Source: Gonapodya sp. JEL0774 (taxonomy: Eukaryota > Monoblepharomycota > Monoblepharidomycetes > Monoblepharidales > Gonapodyaceae). From it: a stretch of 64,000 nt of DNA. Position numbers and translations under genes: made by a program. The stretch is taken from assembly GCA_027604505.1 (NCBI GenBank), contig JADIIX010000113.1, forward strand, positions 1 through 64,000. The letters are read 5' to 3'. The notes beneath the pieces are model-generated. The model searched no databases. It was not told the origin of the DNA and saw only the letters and a list, made by a program, of their open reading frames with translations. Shown here in pieces: positions 21,695-32,486 of this stretch (the first letter of the stretch is position 1; every line of letters begins with the position of its first letter).

Positions 21695-23763
21695 TCACAA
21701 CCCCCCGACGTCCAAGTCCGCCGTAAACACCACCCTCTCTGTGTCCTTCCCATTCCACACCGCCTCCTTCTCCACCTCTCCTATCCCGTACACACTCACA
21801 TCCGCCCTCCACCCGCCCTCCACGATCGCCTTGACCATCAATGGCGTCTCCCGCGCCAACTCCGCGGGCGAAAACGCTCCAAACCCAGACCCAACAATTC
21901 TGAGGTTCACGGACCGCAACGCCGCGGCGGGCACGGTGGGCTCCCCCGGCGCGGTGTTGCCGATCTGCAGAAACTGGAGAGGCCGGCCCGGCGCGTCGTG
22001 CCGGGCCGCAGCGAGGGCGGACATGTACGTCCCGGCCTGGGCCCCCCACACAAAGTCGAGCACAACGTCCACGGTCGAGAGAGCCGCGGCGTGCTTGGGG
22101 TCGCCCAGATCGTCCAGGGGGATCACAGACGTGGCGCCCCACGACTCCGCGGCGGCCAGGCGGGGACCCGCGCGGGCCGAACCGATGATGGTGGCCGCGC
22201 CGAAATGTTGAGCGACCTAGGGGGGTGNNNNNNNNNNCGCCCCCCCGCCGGCCCGGCGCCGGCGCCCCCCCCCCCCCGCGCGCGCGCCGCCGGCCCCCCC
22301 CGCTCCGCCCCGCCGGCGCGCCGGCCCCCCCCGCCCCCCGCGGGCCGGGGCGAGCAATTGGAACGCGCGCGCACACGCGTCGTCGGGGGAGTGTATTATG
22401 TGCGTGTGTGGTTTTCGGTTTTGTGTGGGGGGTGAGTGGGTGAGGTGAGGTCGGTCGGTGGGTTCGTTTGCGGTGGAGTGATTGGGTGGTTCCCAGGTGG
22501 TTCGATCGGTTTTGATCGCGGTAACGAGGTTGGGTTACGACGTACGGTACGGTCAATTCGACCCACCCCTCATCTCCCGTCCCCCCCCTTCCCCCGCCCG
22601 CCACTCACCTTCACCGCCACTCTCCCCGACACCCCCGTCACGCCCAGAATCAAGACCGAGAATCCCGGGACAGGCTTGGGCTCTGTCCTCACGCTCAGCG
22701 CCATCCACGAGGCCATCACGGGGTTCACCAGGGCAGCCACCTGGACAGGGTCCGCAGCCAAAGCCAAGGCGCCTCCAGCGGCCGAGGCCGGAGCGGTGGC
22801 AACGGCCCACACAGACCTGGGCAGCACTTGGACGTATTCGGAGAAGGATCCGGCGTTCATGGTAGGGTTGGGGCTGGGGCCGGGGCTTGGTGCGGTGGAT
22901 GAGGACGTGGACGGGGATGTGGATGAGGAAAGCGATGGGGGAACGGGAAAGGGCACGCCGCCCGTGAGTGTGTTGAAGTAGACCAGAGCCCCCGTGGCCA
23001 GGTCGATGCCGACACCGTCGACGCCTGGGGGAAGGGGGAAGGGGAAGGGCGGGGTGTGGGATGTGGGGCGAATGTGGCCAAATCAGAAGGAGGTCGGAGG
23101 GGCGTCTTCGATTCGAACGGGAAATCACAAACGAAGAGGACGGGACTCTGCGGAACCAAACCAACGGCCAAAACAAAAAGTCCCCCCACACCCAAAACAA
23201 AACAGAAAAAAAAAAAAAAAAAAAAAAGAGCCTATTTTCGCGGGAGGGTGACAAATCCCCCTGTTTCCCCGTTGGGAAACTCCCACCACTACAACTGCGG
23301 AGAACAACACAGTCCTCCACGAAAAACCCTCATGAGTCACAACCGGCCCATCCACGTCCACGTCCCCTGGTGTTTTCGCGCCAGCCCGATGATTTCCCCC
23401 GCAGCCGTCGCCGTTGGCCGTGGCCGTGTGCGAGTCTCGTCTCGACCCAAGATACACATGCACATGCACGTGACATGCCATCACATTTACACACGTACCA
23501 GGCACGTGGGGCAGCCCGCTCTTTGCCGTGGAGTAGTGGGTTCCCTCAGCCCTGGCACGGACCAACCTGTGGAACGCGGTGGCGAGAACCTTGATATGGC
23601 GTGGCGCGGAGTCGCTTGAGTCGCTTGAGTCGGTGGTTGGGGGATGGGGGTTCTTGGCGGGGGTGGAAGGTGGCAGAGGGAGGGAGGAGAGCACGGGGGG
23701 GCGGCCCCAGGTTGTGACGGTTGCGATCTTGTATTCTGAGGCGGGCATAGTGGGAATGGACAC
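21695..23763 (-). CDS. MDR-superfamily oxidoreductase (quinone reductase-like)
   Basis: Three exons on the minus strand (23763-23499, 23024-22609, 22216-21695) give 400 residues. The order is that of a medium-chain dehydrogenase/reductase: N-terminal catalytic part ending SGLPHVPGVDGVGID (about 80-95), SFSEYVQVLP, the Rossmann nucleotide loop VLILGVTGVSGRVAVKVAQH, then VDVVLDFVWG, PLQFLQIGN and LRSVNLRIVGSGFGAFS. No cysteine/histidine zinc set is visible, which fits the zinc-free quinone reductase branch; NADPH is the usual cofactor of that branch. A Ser/Pro/Thr-rich insert of about 30 residues interrupts the catalytic domain in exon 2. Intron 1 is 474 bp and has a 22-A run on the plus strand. 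Intron 2 contains an assembly gap; the exon 3 acceptor (CTAG) lies just beside it. Confidence 0.8.
22228..22237. other. Assembly gap (10 N) in extreme GC sequence
   Basis: Ten N are followed by about 110 bases that are almost only C and G (runs of C up to ten). The gap lies inside intron 2 of the MDR gene, so no exon is lost if the splice sites at 22608 and 22217 are right. True gap length is unknown. Confidence 0.95.
23206..23227. repeat. A22 homopolymer
   Basis: Run of 22 A within intron 1 of the minus-strand MDR gene. Confidence 0.9.
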
Positions 23764-24317
23764 GATGGGGGGGTGGGGGAAAACGCGGATGTTTTGGGAG
23801 GGAGTCGCGGTGACGAGGTTGGTGATGAAAATGGGGTCAGGGGGTCATTGTTCTGGTTCAGCTGATTACGATCAGTTTCGTGAAGTGGGGGGGAGGGGAG
23901 GCCTCAGCCGTCGACTAGGCAAAAGTCAACCAATTTTATATTTATTATTCCTAACCCTTAGCCATTTATTACATACATGGGAGGCAGCGAGAGCGAGGGC
24001 CTCTCCACGAAGGAATAAAATCCGGAAACATGACGGGAACACGATGAAGCGTGCAATTATGGGGGGGATCTACGACAAAAATACATGAAATGGAAATTCA
24101 CAAAAATCTAGAGGGAAAGAGGGAGGGAGAGCGGGGGAAGAGAGAAGAGAGAAGGTGAACAGGAAATTGATTCCGATAAAAAAGACTCCGAACAGGTTCC
24201 GGTTGGGGATGGATGCTGCGGTCAACCGGTCAGGTTCCGAGACCCTTTTTATGTCCCAGACCCCAGAGACCGGCACCGGGCACAGGACAGACATCGACAG
24301 AACAGACAGGGAGAGCG
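23764..24317. other. Divergent promoter region, MDR gene / LEU1
   Basis: 554 bp between two start codons pointing away from each other. G-rich at both ends, with an A/T-rich core at about 23940-23970. No specific binding site can be claimed. Confidence 0.5.
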
Positions 24318-27300
24318 ATGGCATCGACACAGACACAGACGCAGGGGGAGTCGCAGCCCATGACGCTGTACGACAAAATATGGAGAGATCACGTGATCAG
24401 CACGACAGAGGTGCGGTGAGGGGAGGGGGAGGGAAAGGGGGGAGAGGGGAGCGGATGGGGATGGGGATGGGAATGGATGGGGATGGACTGACACCCACGC
24501 TGTCCCCCACTCTCTCCCCTCCCCACTCCCGCTGACTCCCACTCCCTCCCACTCCATCCCACTCACTCCCACCCACCCACCCACCCACTCCCACTTCCCC
24601 CAATCCCACCCATGGCAGGACGGAACCTGTCTGATCTACATCGACAGACATCTGGTCCACGAGGTGAAAACTCCACTCGTCCCACTTTGATTCCGATGCT
24701 TCCTCTCCCTCACTCCCCTTCCCCTCCATTCCATTCCCTCCGCTCCCCCTTTTTTCTTCCTTTTTTCCCCTCCCCTCCTTCCCATCCCTCTCTCCCCTTT
24801 ACCCCTTCCTCCCATCCACACCTCTCTCCCTTCCTACCCTTCCACACTCCACCCCACACCACTCCCTCCTACCACCACATCCAAACCCCCCAAAAGGTCA
24901 CATCCCCTCAAGCTTGCGAAGGCCTCAGAAACGCAAACAGACGCGTCCGCCGTCCCGACAACACCCTCGCCACAGTCGACCACAACACCCCCACCGCCAG
25001 TCGCAAGGGCTACAAGAGTGTCGAGCAGTTTGTCTCCGAGCCGGATTCCAGACTCCAGTGTATGACCTTGGAGGAGAATGTCAAGGCGTTTGGGTTGACC
25101 TATTTTGGTTTGTCCGACAAGAGGCAGGGGATTGTACACGTCATTGGACCGGAGCAGGGGTTTACGGTGAGTGGCCCAGCGCGAGCGTCAGCGAGCGCCT
25201 CGCCCAAGCGTCAGCGACGGGCACAGTCCGCCGGAGGCGATTGAACCTTGCGGTCCATATGGGCCGGCGAGGCCCATATGGACCAATTGACCCTTTGACC
25301 CTTTGAGCCGTCCATGTGGGCCGACGAGGCCCATGTGGACCGATTGAACATTGAACCTCATGGTCATATGGACCTAATGGTCTTGTGGACTCTTGGACCT
25401 GACGGTCAAGTGGACTTTACGGTCATATGGACCTAATGGACTCTTGTAGACTCTTGGACCTGACGGTCTTATGGACTCTCATGTTTTGTGCTGACCCTCC
25501 CTTCACCCCCTCACCCCCCAACCCACCCCCACCTCCAGCTCCCCGGCACCACCGTGGTCTGCGGCGACTCCCACACGGCCACTCATGGCGCGTTCGGCGC
25601 CCTCGCCTTTGGCATCGGCACGTCCGAGGTGGAACACGTCCTGGCCACCCAAACGCTGTTGCAGAAGAAGAGCAAGAACATGAGGGTCAGAGTGAACGGG
25701 AAATTGGCGGCCGGCGTGACGAGTAAGGATGTGATCCTGCACGTCATTGCAGTGATTGGGACGGCGGGGGGGACAGGGTGTGTCATTGAGTATTGCGGAG
25801 AGGCTGTGGAGGCCATGAGTATGGAGGCGCGGTGAGTAGGCCCGAGCGGTCAGGCAAGCACAATCGAGCGTCAGCGAGATATGGGGCCGAGCCGACAGGC
25901 GAGGCCCTGTCGGTTCGTCAGCGAGGTAGACGCTCGACAGTCATTGTCGAGCGTCAGCGAGAGAGTCCATATCTGGCCCGAAGCCATAAGGACTATTTGA
26001 CCTGATAGTCATGTATACCATATTGACCTCGACTTTTTCTCATCCCCCCAGCATGTCCATGTGCAACATGTCCATCGAAGCCGGCGCCCGGGCCGGTCTG
26101 GTGGCCCCCGACGCCACCACCTACTCCTACCTCCTGAACCGCCCGCTCTCCCCCCGCGAGCCCCTGTGGTCCCGCGCCGTGTCCTACTGGTCCACGCTGC
26201 GATCCGACCCGGGCGCCCGGTACGACGTGGAGATCGAGATCGATGGCGCGGCCATACCGCCAACCGTGACGTGGGGGACCAGCCCGGAGGATGCCGTGGC
26301 CGTGACGGGTTCGGTGCCGGATCCGGAGGCGTGTGCGGATCCGGCGAAGAGGGCGGGCATGGAGAGGGCGTTGAAGGTGGGTTGAAGTTGGGGCGGCGGC
26401 GGTAGGGGTGGGGGGGCGGGGAAGGGTGGAGGGTACCGTGTTGCTTTGTGGGATGCGCAGGCGTGGCGGGGTGTTGGGCGGATAGGGCAATCGGTGTCGT
26501 TGGCAGGGGGTTGGGCACACACGACGCTGGGAGCGTGTCGCAGCACATCGCATATCGCTCTCACACTCTCCACATCCCCTTTCCCCTCTCTTGCCCTCCC
26601 CCCTCCCCCGGCAGTACATGGCCCTCAACCCCGGCACCCCCATCAACTCCATCCCCATCGACAAGGTCTTCATCGGCTCGTGCACAAACTCGCGGATCGA
26701 GGATCTCCGTGCGGCGGCGGAGGTGGCGAGGGGGAGGAAGGTGGCGGGGAACGTGTACGCCATGGTGGTGCCGGTGAGTCTGTGTGCCGGGGGGGGGAGG
26801 GCGTTAGGGGCGTTGCAGGGGGATGAAAGGATTTAAATGGTTTGATGCTGATGCTTGTGTGCTTTTTGGACGTTTGCCCCTGTCCCCCTTCTGGACCCCA
26901 CCGAACCCGTTTCCCTCACCACCCAACCCCCCCACTCAACCCACAGGGTTCCGGCCTCGTCAAGAAGCAAGCCGAAGCCGAGGGCCTTGCCCAAATCTTC
27001 ATCGACGCCGGCTTCGACTGGCGTGAAGCCGGCTGCTCCATGTGTCTGGGCATGAACGAGGACCAGCTCAAACCGGGCGAACGGTGCGCCTCCACGTCCA
27101 ACCGCAACTTTGAAGGCCGCCAGGGCGCGGGTGGGCGGACCCACCTGTGCAGCCCGGCCATGGCCGCGGCGGCAGCCGTGACGGGCAAGTTGACTGACGT
27201 GAGGGAGCTCATGGGGCAGAGGTCGGACAAGGAGGCCACGGTGGTGGAAGCGGGGGCGGCGGCGGGCGTCGCCAAGGACCCGTTGTCGTTTATGGACCCC

Positions 27301-28080
27301 GAAGATTTCGCGACGGTGCCGCCGGCGCCCGAGTTGCCGCCTGTGGATGCCGGGAGCGGTGGTGTGTCGGCGGGCATGCCAAAGTTCACGGTCCTCAAGG
27401 GGATCGCGGCGCCCCTCAACATGGCCAACATCGACACGGACAAGATTATCCCCAAGCAGTTCCTCAAGACCATCAAGAGGACCGGACTGGGCTCGGCCCT
27501 GTTTTACCCGATCCGGTACAACCCCGACGGAACCGAGGTGGCCGACTTTGTCCTGAACCGCGAGCCGTACCGGAAAGCCGCCATCTTGGTCAGCGGGGAC
27601 AACTTTGGCTGCGGATCGTCGAGGGAGCACGCGCCGTGGGCCTTGTCCGACTTTGGGATCCGGTGCATCGTGGCGCCGAGCTTCGCGGACATTTTTTACA
27701 ACAACTGTTTCAAAAACGGGATGCTGCCCATACCCTTTGCGGATGCGGAGAAGCACGCGGAGCTGTTGAAAGATGCCGAGGCCGGGCTAGAGATTGAGGT
27801 GGATTTGCCCGCGCAGGAGATCAGGAGGAGTAACGGGCAGGTCTACAAGTTCGACGTCGAGGAGTTCCGCAAGTACTGCTTGGTCAACGGGTTGGACGAT
27901 ATTGGTCTGACCCTGCAAAAGGAGGACCTCATCCGCAAGTTTGAGGAGGAACGCAGCAAAAACTTCCCCTGGTTGGACGGCCCGGGATACAAGGAGGGCC
28001 GCACGGGGCCCGTGAAGATCAACGCGGAGAAGAAACCACTGGTCCCTGCAACTGCTCAGCAGGTGAAGAATGATTGGTAG
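24318..28080 (+). CDS. LEU1: 3-isopropylmalate dehydratase
   Basis: Isomerises 2- to 3-isopropylmalate in leucine synthesis. Seven exons (24318-24410, 24619-24663, 24897-25166, 25539-25831, 26052-26376, 26615-26773, 26947-28080) fit in phase and give 772 residues, the usual size of the fused fungal enzyme. The large-subunit part begins [12 protein letters not shown], with [15 protein letters not shown] across exons 1-2, then [15 protein letters not shown] and [16 protein letters not shown]. The [4Fe-4S] cysteines are in FIGSCTNSR and [25 protein letters not shown] ends that domain; the small (swivel) domain follows with [15 protein letters not shown] and [18 protein letters not shown]. The first donor is GTGCGG, which is weak but is the only one that yields EDGTC. 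The introns (173-372 bp) are far longer than those of most genes here and pyrimidine-rich; two contain hairpin repeats. It converges on the prolyl oligopeptidase gene, 171 bp between stops. Confidence 0.96.
25252..25340. repeat. Two consecutive perfect hairpins in LEU1 intron 3
   Basis: Hairpin one: GGTCCATATGGGCC (25252-25265), loop GGCGA, and its exact complement at 25271-25284. Hairpin two: GTCCATGTGGGCC (25310-25322), loop GACGA, and its complement at 25328-25340. The stems differ at one position, matched by a compensating change on the other arm. The rest of the intron repeats the same half-sites (GGTCATATGGACC, GACCTGACGGTC). Confidence 0.93.
25860..25962. repeat. Hairpin repeats in LEU1 intron 4
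   Basis: CGCTCGACA (25931-25939), loop GTCAT, then TGTCGAGCG (25945-25953) is a perfect 9-bp stem. An imperfect stem CCGACAGG...CCTGTCGG lies near 25893-25912. The word GAGCGTCAGCGAG or a close variant recurs near 25865, 25914 and 25950, and also near 25183 at the start of intron 3. Confidence 0.85.
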
Positions 28081-28251
28081 AGAGTGGTTTGGGACGGGGA
28101 AAGGGTTGCGGACCGCGGGTCGGGGACACTTTATGCTTGTCAGGGGACGAATTGTAATTGCATGAGACTAAGAAAAAATTTGGTTCGAATTGTCGCCCCA
28201 CAATATTGAACAAAAGCTTCTGGTCGTCTGCAGCATAGTAGGTGCCGACCT

Positions 28252-31200
28252 CTACAGCTTTGTATCCTTCCCGTTTGCAGCTGCCCACTCGTCGCCCTTG
28301 AGAACCTATGAATAAACATTGCGTCAAACGACAACGCGAGTCACAAGCAAAACGAGGTACGCATTGTGTATGGTGTCGTAACGAACCTTCCATAGCCATT
28401 CCCATCCCATCGCACTCATGAACGCTGACTGCTTGTTGTCTGCCGCCCCGCCATGACCACCCTCCTGCAAGAAAGGGGCCAATTGGGTCGTTCAGAGACT
28501 GGCGCACTGAAGTCCTTACATCCATGCACAACATACTCACAATGTTCTCGTAGTACATGGCGCCGTCGAATCTGTTTTGCGGTGCCAAAATCATCCGCAC
28601 AGTGTCAGTCGCCCGCCGGCATTCCGCTTCCCTTCTCCGCTGAGACCGCACTCACCCCTCCTTCACACCCCTCTCATTCAACATCCTCGCGACCATTTTT
28701 CTGGCGTGGGCTGGGTGTACGCGATCATCCCTGGTGGAGGTGTAGAACAGGATTGGTGGGTGGGTCTTGTGCTTCTCGGTGAGGTGGTAGGGGCTAAAGG
28801 ACTCGATGAAAGACCAGTCCGAGGTGTCGGGGTTGCCGTATCTAGACGAATGGAACCTTGATGTGAGTACGTAGATCTACGACGCAATCCCATTCACGGA
28901 GCCGGCCCCATCCCAACAATTGTTACAAAGACCCACTCGGCCATCCAACTTGCACCCGCAAGCAGCTTGCTGAACCTCCTCATATCCAACAGTGGTACCT
29001 GACACACCACTGCGCCGAAATTCTCTCCGTATGTGGTGTACATGTTTCCCACGAGTAGTCCTCCGTTGGAACCGCCCATGCAGCCGAGATACTTGGGGCT
29101 GGTGACGCCCCGGCGAACGAGATCTTTGGCAACAGACGTAAAATCTTCGTAGGCCAAGTGACGGTGGGATTTTAGGGCGGCTTGGTGCCAGGTGGGACCG
29201 AATTCGCCGCCGCCACGGATGTTGGCAACCACATCTGGGGTGATGGGGTGGAAAGGTGGAGCAAATTCGGTAATAAGATTATTATGAAAGAATAGGCATC
29301 CGTCACGAGAGTGGAACTCAGTTCTACATCGATCAAGCGTTTCAATATGAGATTTTCGGTACTCACAAACTCCCCCTCTTTCCAGCCACGCCGAGCCCGT
29401 GGTAGCCTGGTAGCCTGGAACCATCGGGATCTACGCCGTCGTCGTCGTGGTCGATTTGTATTGAGTTCCCCATTTTGTTGAGAGTGGGTCATTATTGGTG
29501 TTCCCAGAGCGGGCCAAACGCACAAGGTCAATAGACACCTCAGAACACCACATCCAACACATCCAAATCGCAACTCACCTCAAACCCTCCATACCCATAC
29601 AGCAGCGTCCTATTTTGCCCGTCCAACTTCAGTCCAGTCCTGCTCACTTGGAAATACGGCACCACCGTGCCATCGTCACTCTTACACTCATACTGGGCCA
29701 CTTCCAGTCCTTCAGAGTTGAAGAACCCGGGCGTTTGCTTTAACTTCTCCGCAGGCGGTGCGTCTGGTGATACCGAAGTGAGGTACATGGAGGACGGGGT
29801 GAGGTAGCCGGCAACAGTGAGGAACACGGCGTCGTCGTGTTCGGGATCAACGGGTGAGACGGATACGGTGGTGAAGGCGGGGAAGCCCGTCAGTTCGCGA
29901 CGTGTCCAGCTAGGGGTGGAGGCAGGGTTTGTCGACGTTGGAGGTTCAGGGGTGAGTACATATACTCGGTTTCGGACGTTGTCGAGCTCGTTGACGGTGA
30001 TGTGGTTGCGAGTCGGTGAGAACCCAGCGAGTGATTTTCGGGGTGTTGGGGTGAAGAGAGCCTCAAGGTTTGGTGGCTTGGGAGGGTGGGATCCGGCCGA
30101 CGGCGCGGCGACAGCCTTGGAGTACGCCAAAAAGGCGTCAAAGTTGGTGACGAGGAGACTCCCGGCCAAATGCTTTTTGCCGTCCAGCTCCCAGTCGGAC
30201 CTGAGTTCGAACAACAAGTACTCCCGGTGCGCGGTGATTTCGGCGTCATCCTGCTTGGCGAATTTCACAAGCGCGCCCGACTTCGAGTCCCTGTAGTACG
30301 TGTCGTTGGTCCAAAACGTAACGCCACGCTGGACAAAATCCCTTTCAAACCCTGGTTCCAAGTCAGAATACGCGGCAACGGACACGTCGCCCGTTTCACC
30401 AGCGTAAACCGGCTCAGCTTCCGCGAGTGGAGTGTTGCGCCGCCAAAGTTTGATGACGCGCGGGTACCCCGAGTCAGTGAGGGAAGTGGTCTCTTCACCG
30501 GGGAACACGGTGCCGACAAACAGGGAATCCCCCCCTGGGCGCCAATAGACGCGGTTCTTGGCTTCGGGAAGAGTGAACCCTCCTTCCGAAGCTGGTATAA
30601 AACGCTTGCGCACGACGTCAAACTCCCGCATGACGTTTGCGTCGGCCCCACCTCGACTGAGGTAGACCAAGGCACGCTCGTTGGCGGGCTCCAGGAAGTG
30701 GGAGCCAGCCCAGACCCAGTTTTCGCCTTCATCCTTACCCAGCTGATCCAAGTCCAGGACGGTTTCCCATTGAGGTGAGTCTTTACGGTATTCGTCCAGA
30801 GTCGTGCGGCGCCAAAGACCACGAGGGTTCGAGGCATCTTTCCAGAGATTGTAGTACCACTGGTTGGTTGCGGTGGCGTGTTTGACTATGGCAGGAATTT
30901 TGTCCTTGGAGTCTAGTGTGCGATGGTAGTGTGGTGGTTAAATGACAAGTCGGAGAGGATCAGTTGAGAATGAGCCCATCAGTGCGGAGAACCCTTCATG
31001 GAAATCCTGGCATCTCCTATTAAATTGTCGGAGCACATCCTTCCATATCTTTTAAATCTTGGGAATAGAAAGTGGCTGGTGTAGTGCCCCTCATCTGGCC
31101 TCTTTTAATTCGTTGTTGGCAAGTCAATCATCCTTCCTGGGATTCATTCAATACTCTGCTCCCTTCCATCCGGCACTCCCCACCAGCACAAACAAGCAAC

Positions 31201-31427
31201 ACACACGAGAGAAGAAACTCACCTAAAATCTTCAGTATTCTCTCCTGCAATGGCGCGAAATTGCTCAACCCCGCCATGAGTCCAGTGGATACAGAGTTTC
31301 GCTCCCGGACCCATGCCAGGGGCTTCTCGCCAGTGACCTCCTCCAAATACAACCAAGGATCTTCGGGTGCGGGGGGTACGACGGGGTCAGTCACGGTAGA
31401 TGGCGATGAGGATTCGGCTGAAGCCAT
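28252..31427 (-). CDS. Prolyl oligopeptidase family serine peptidase (S9)
   Basis: Eight minus-strand exons (31427-31223, 30912-29579, 29430-29367, 29234-28937, 28841-28656, 28571-28541, 28464-28387, 28305-28252) give 749 residues with all phases matching. Residues about 10-80 are the N-terminal segment (DPWLYLEEVTGEKPLAWV), then a beta-propeller, then the hydrolase domain from LLYGYGGFE. The catalytic serine is in CMGGSNGGLLVG, the aspartate in TSTRDDRVHPAH and the histidine in EGGHGGAADN, so the triad is complete. No signal peptide is seen, so it is likely cytosolic, cleaving small proline-containing peptides. One exon is only 31 nt. It is closer to the bacterial-like S9 enzymes than to animal POP in its GGSNGG and EGGHGGAADN boxes, though I cannot place it in a tree. 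Confidence 0.92.
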
Positions 31428-32486
31428 GGTTGGGATTGAGACTGAAATTGAGGATGGGACAGAAGAAGAGAACAGACGAAAATGCGAGGAAGAAAGTGAC
31501 GAGGCTGGACTAGGCGACAGCCAATGGCGACTGAATTTGAGTTGGTTTGTACGAGTTGTCTTGGCGGGGAGACCAACAACAGACGACTGAAAGAACAGAT
31601 GGGTTGAGAGGGGGCACAGACGTGGCAAAGCAGACGCTTTAGTTGGATTCAATCGATTCTGAAAAATCGACTGCAAAGGGCGAATGCGCATAAAACTTTG
31701 TTCGGGTCGGCAGTCTTGTTGCGTGGAACCCGTGGACACAGAGACTTGCTTTGGTCCCACTCCTCCTACATTCTGACGTCAGAAATTGGCCAGAAAGCCT
31801 TTCGGTTGGCCATTGTCGAAGGCTGGATGGACTTACCAGCCCAAGTGGCCCGACACACGGAAACGAGCAAAGAGACCAAGTGCGACAGTGTGTTGTGGAG
31901 TAACACCACAGTCCCGTCCGTCAAACGGGTATCTCAGGTGTATTGTCGGAACAAGTTCTTGGCCACCTAGTGAGGGTAGTTGCAGATGAACAGTTCACGC
32001 GAACCCCAGTACATCTCACGGATTTTGGGAGTCAGTGTTTCGAGTTCGCAACACATTCGGTAGTCCCCATACCTCAGCCGCAACATACCAAAATAAATTT
32101 TACGCTAGTTTCAATGCACCAAACGGATAACCAAGCTACCTGGGCTTCTGGGTGTGCTTCTCACCAAATCACAACCCTTCAGTTGTCTTGCTTTCATTTG
32201 GGGGTTAACTGTACATACACAAAACTCTTGTCTCGCGACCATTTCATTTCAGTCAGTGGAAGTTCTTCTCCTCTTCGCAAGCGCGACGTCATATTTTGTT
32301 GTAAAGTGCTGCACAGTCGCCCCACAATCCTCCACAATGTTCATTCCAGTGACAGTGAACCAGATTCTATATTTTCAAAATCGATTGAGATGAGTAAATA
32401 CGGTAATTTGCGTCTCCGACACATATGTACACCACTCCATTTTGAGTGTATTGTTCTGAGCACGTCTTTCTTCTATCACTCAAGTC
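31428..32486. other. Intergenic region
   Basis: Lies between the 5' end of the oligopeptidase gene and the 3' end of the F-box gene. The 256-codon plus-strand frame at 31943-32713 is antisense to the last F-box exon in its second half and has no domain. I see nothing to annotate. Confidence 0.55.

Noticed and set aside
22553-23320. 255-codon minus-strand frame, and the 306-codon frame at 21684-22604
   Set aside because: They run through introns, the assembly gap or another frame of the MDR gene; the domain-bearing frame with splice sites explains the region better.
26833-27756. 307-codon minus-strand frame
   Set aside because: Antisense shadow of the last LEU1 exon, caused by high GC and lack of stops.
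29817-30778. Plus-strand frames of 159 and 230 codons
   Set aside because: Antisense to the large exon of the prolyl oligopeptidase gene.
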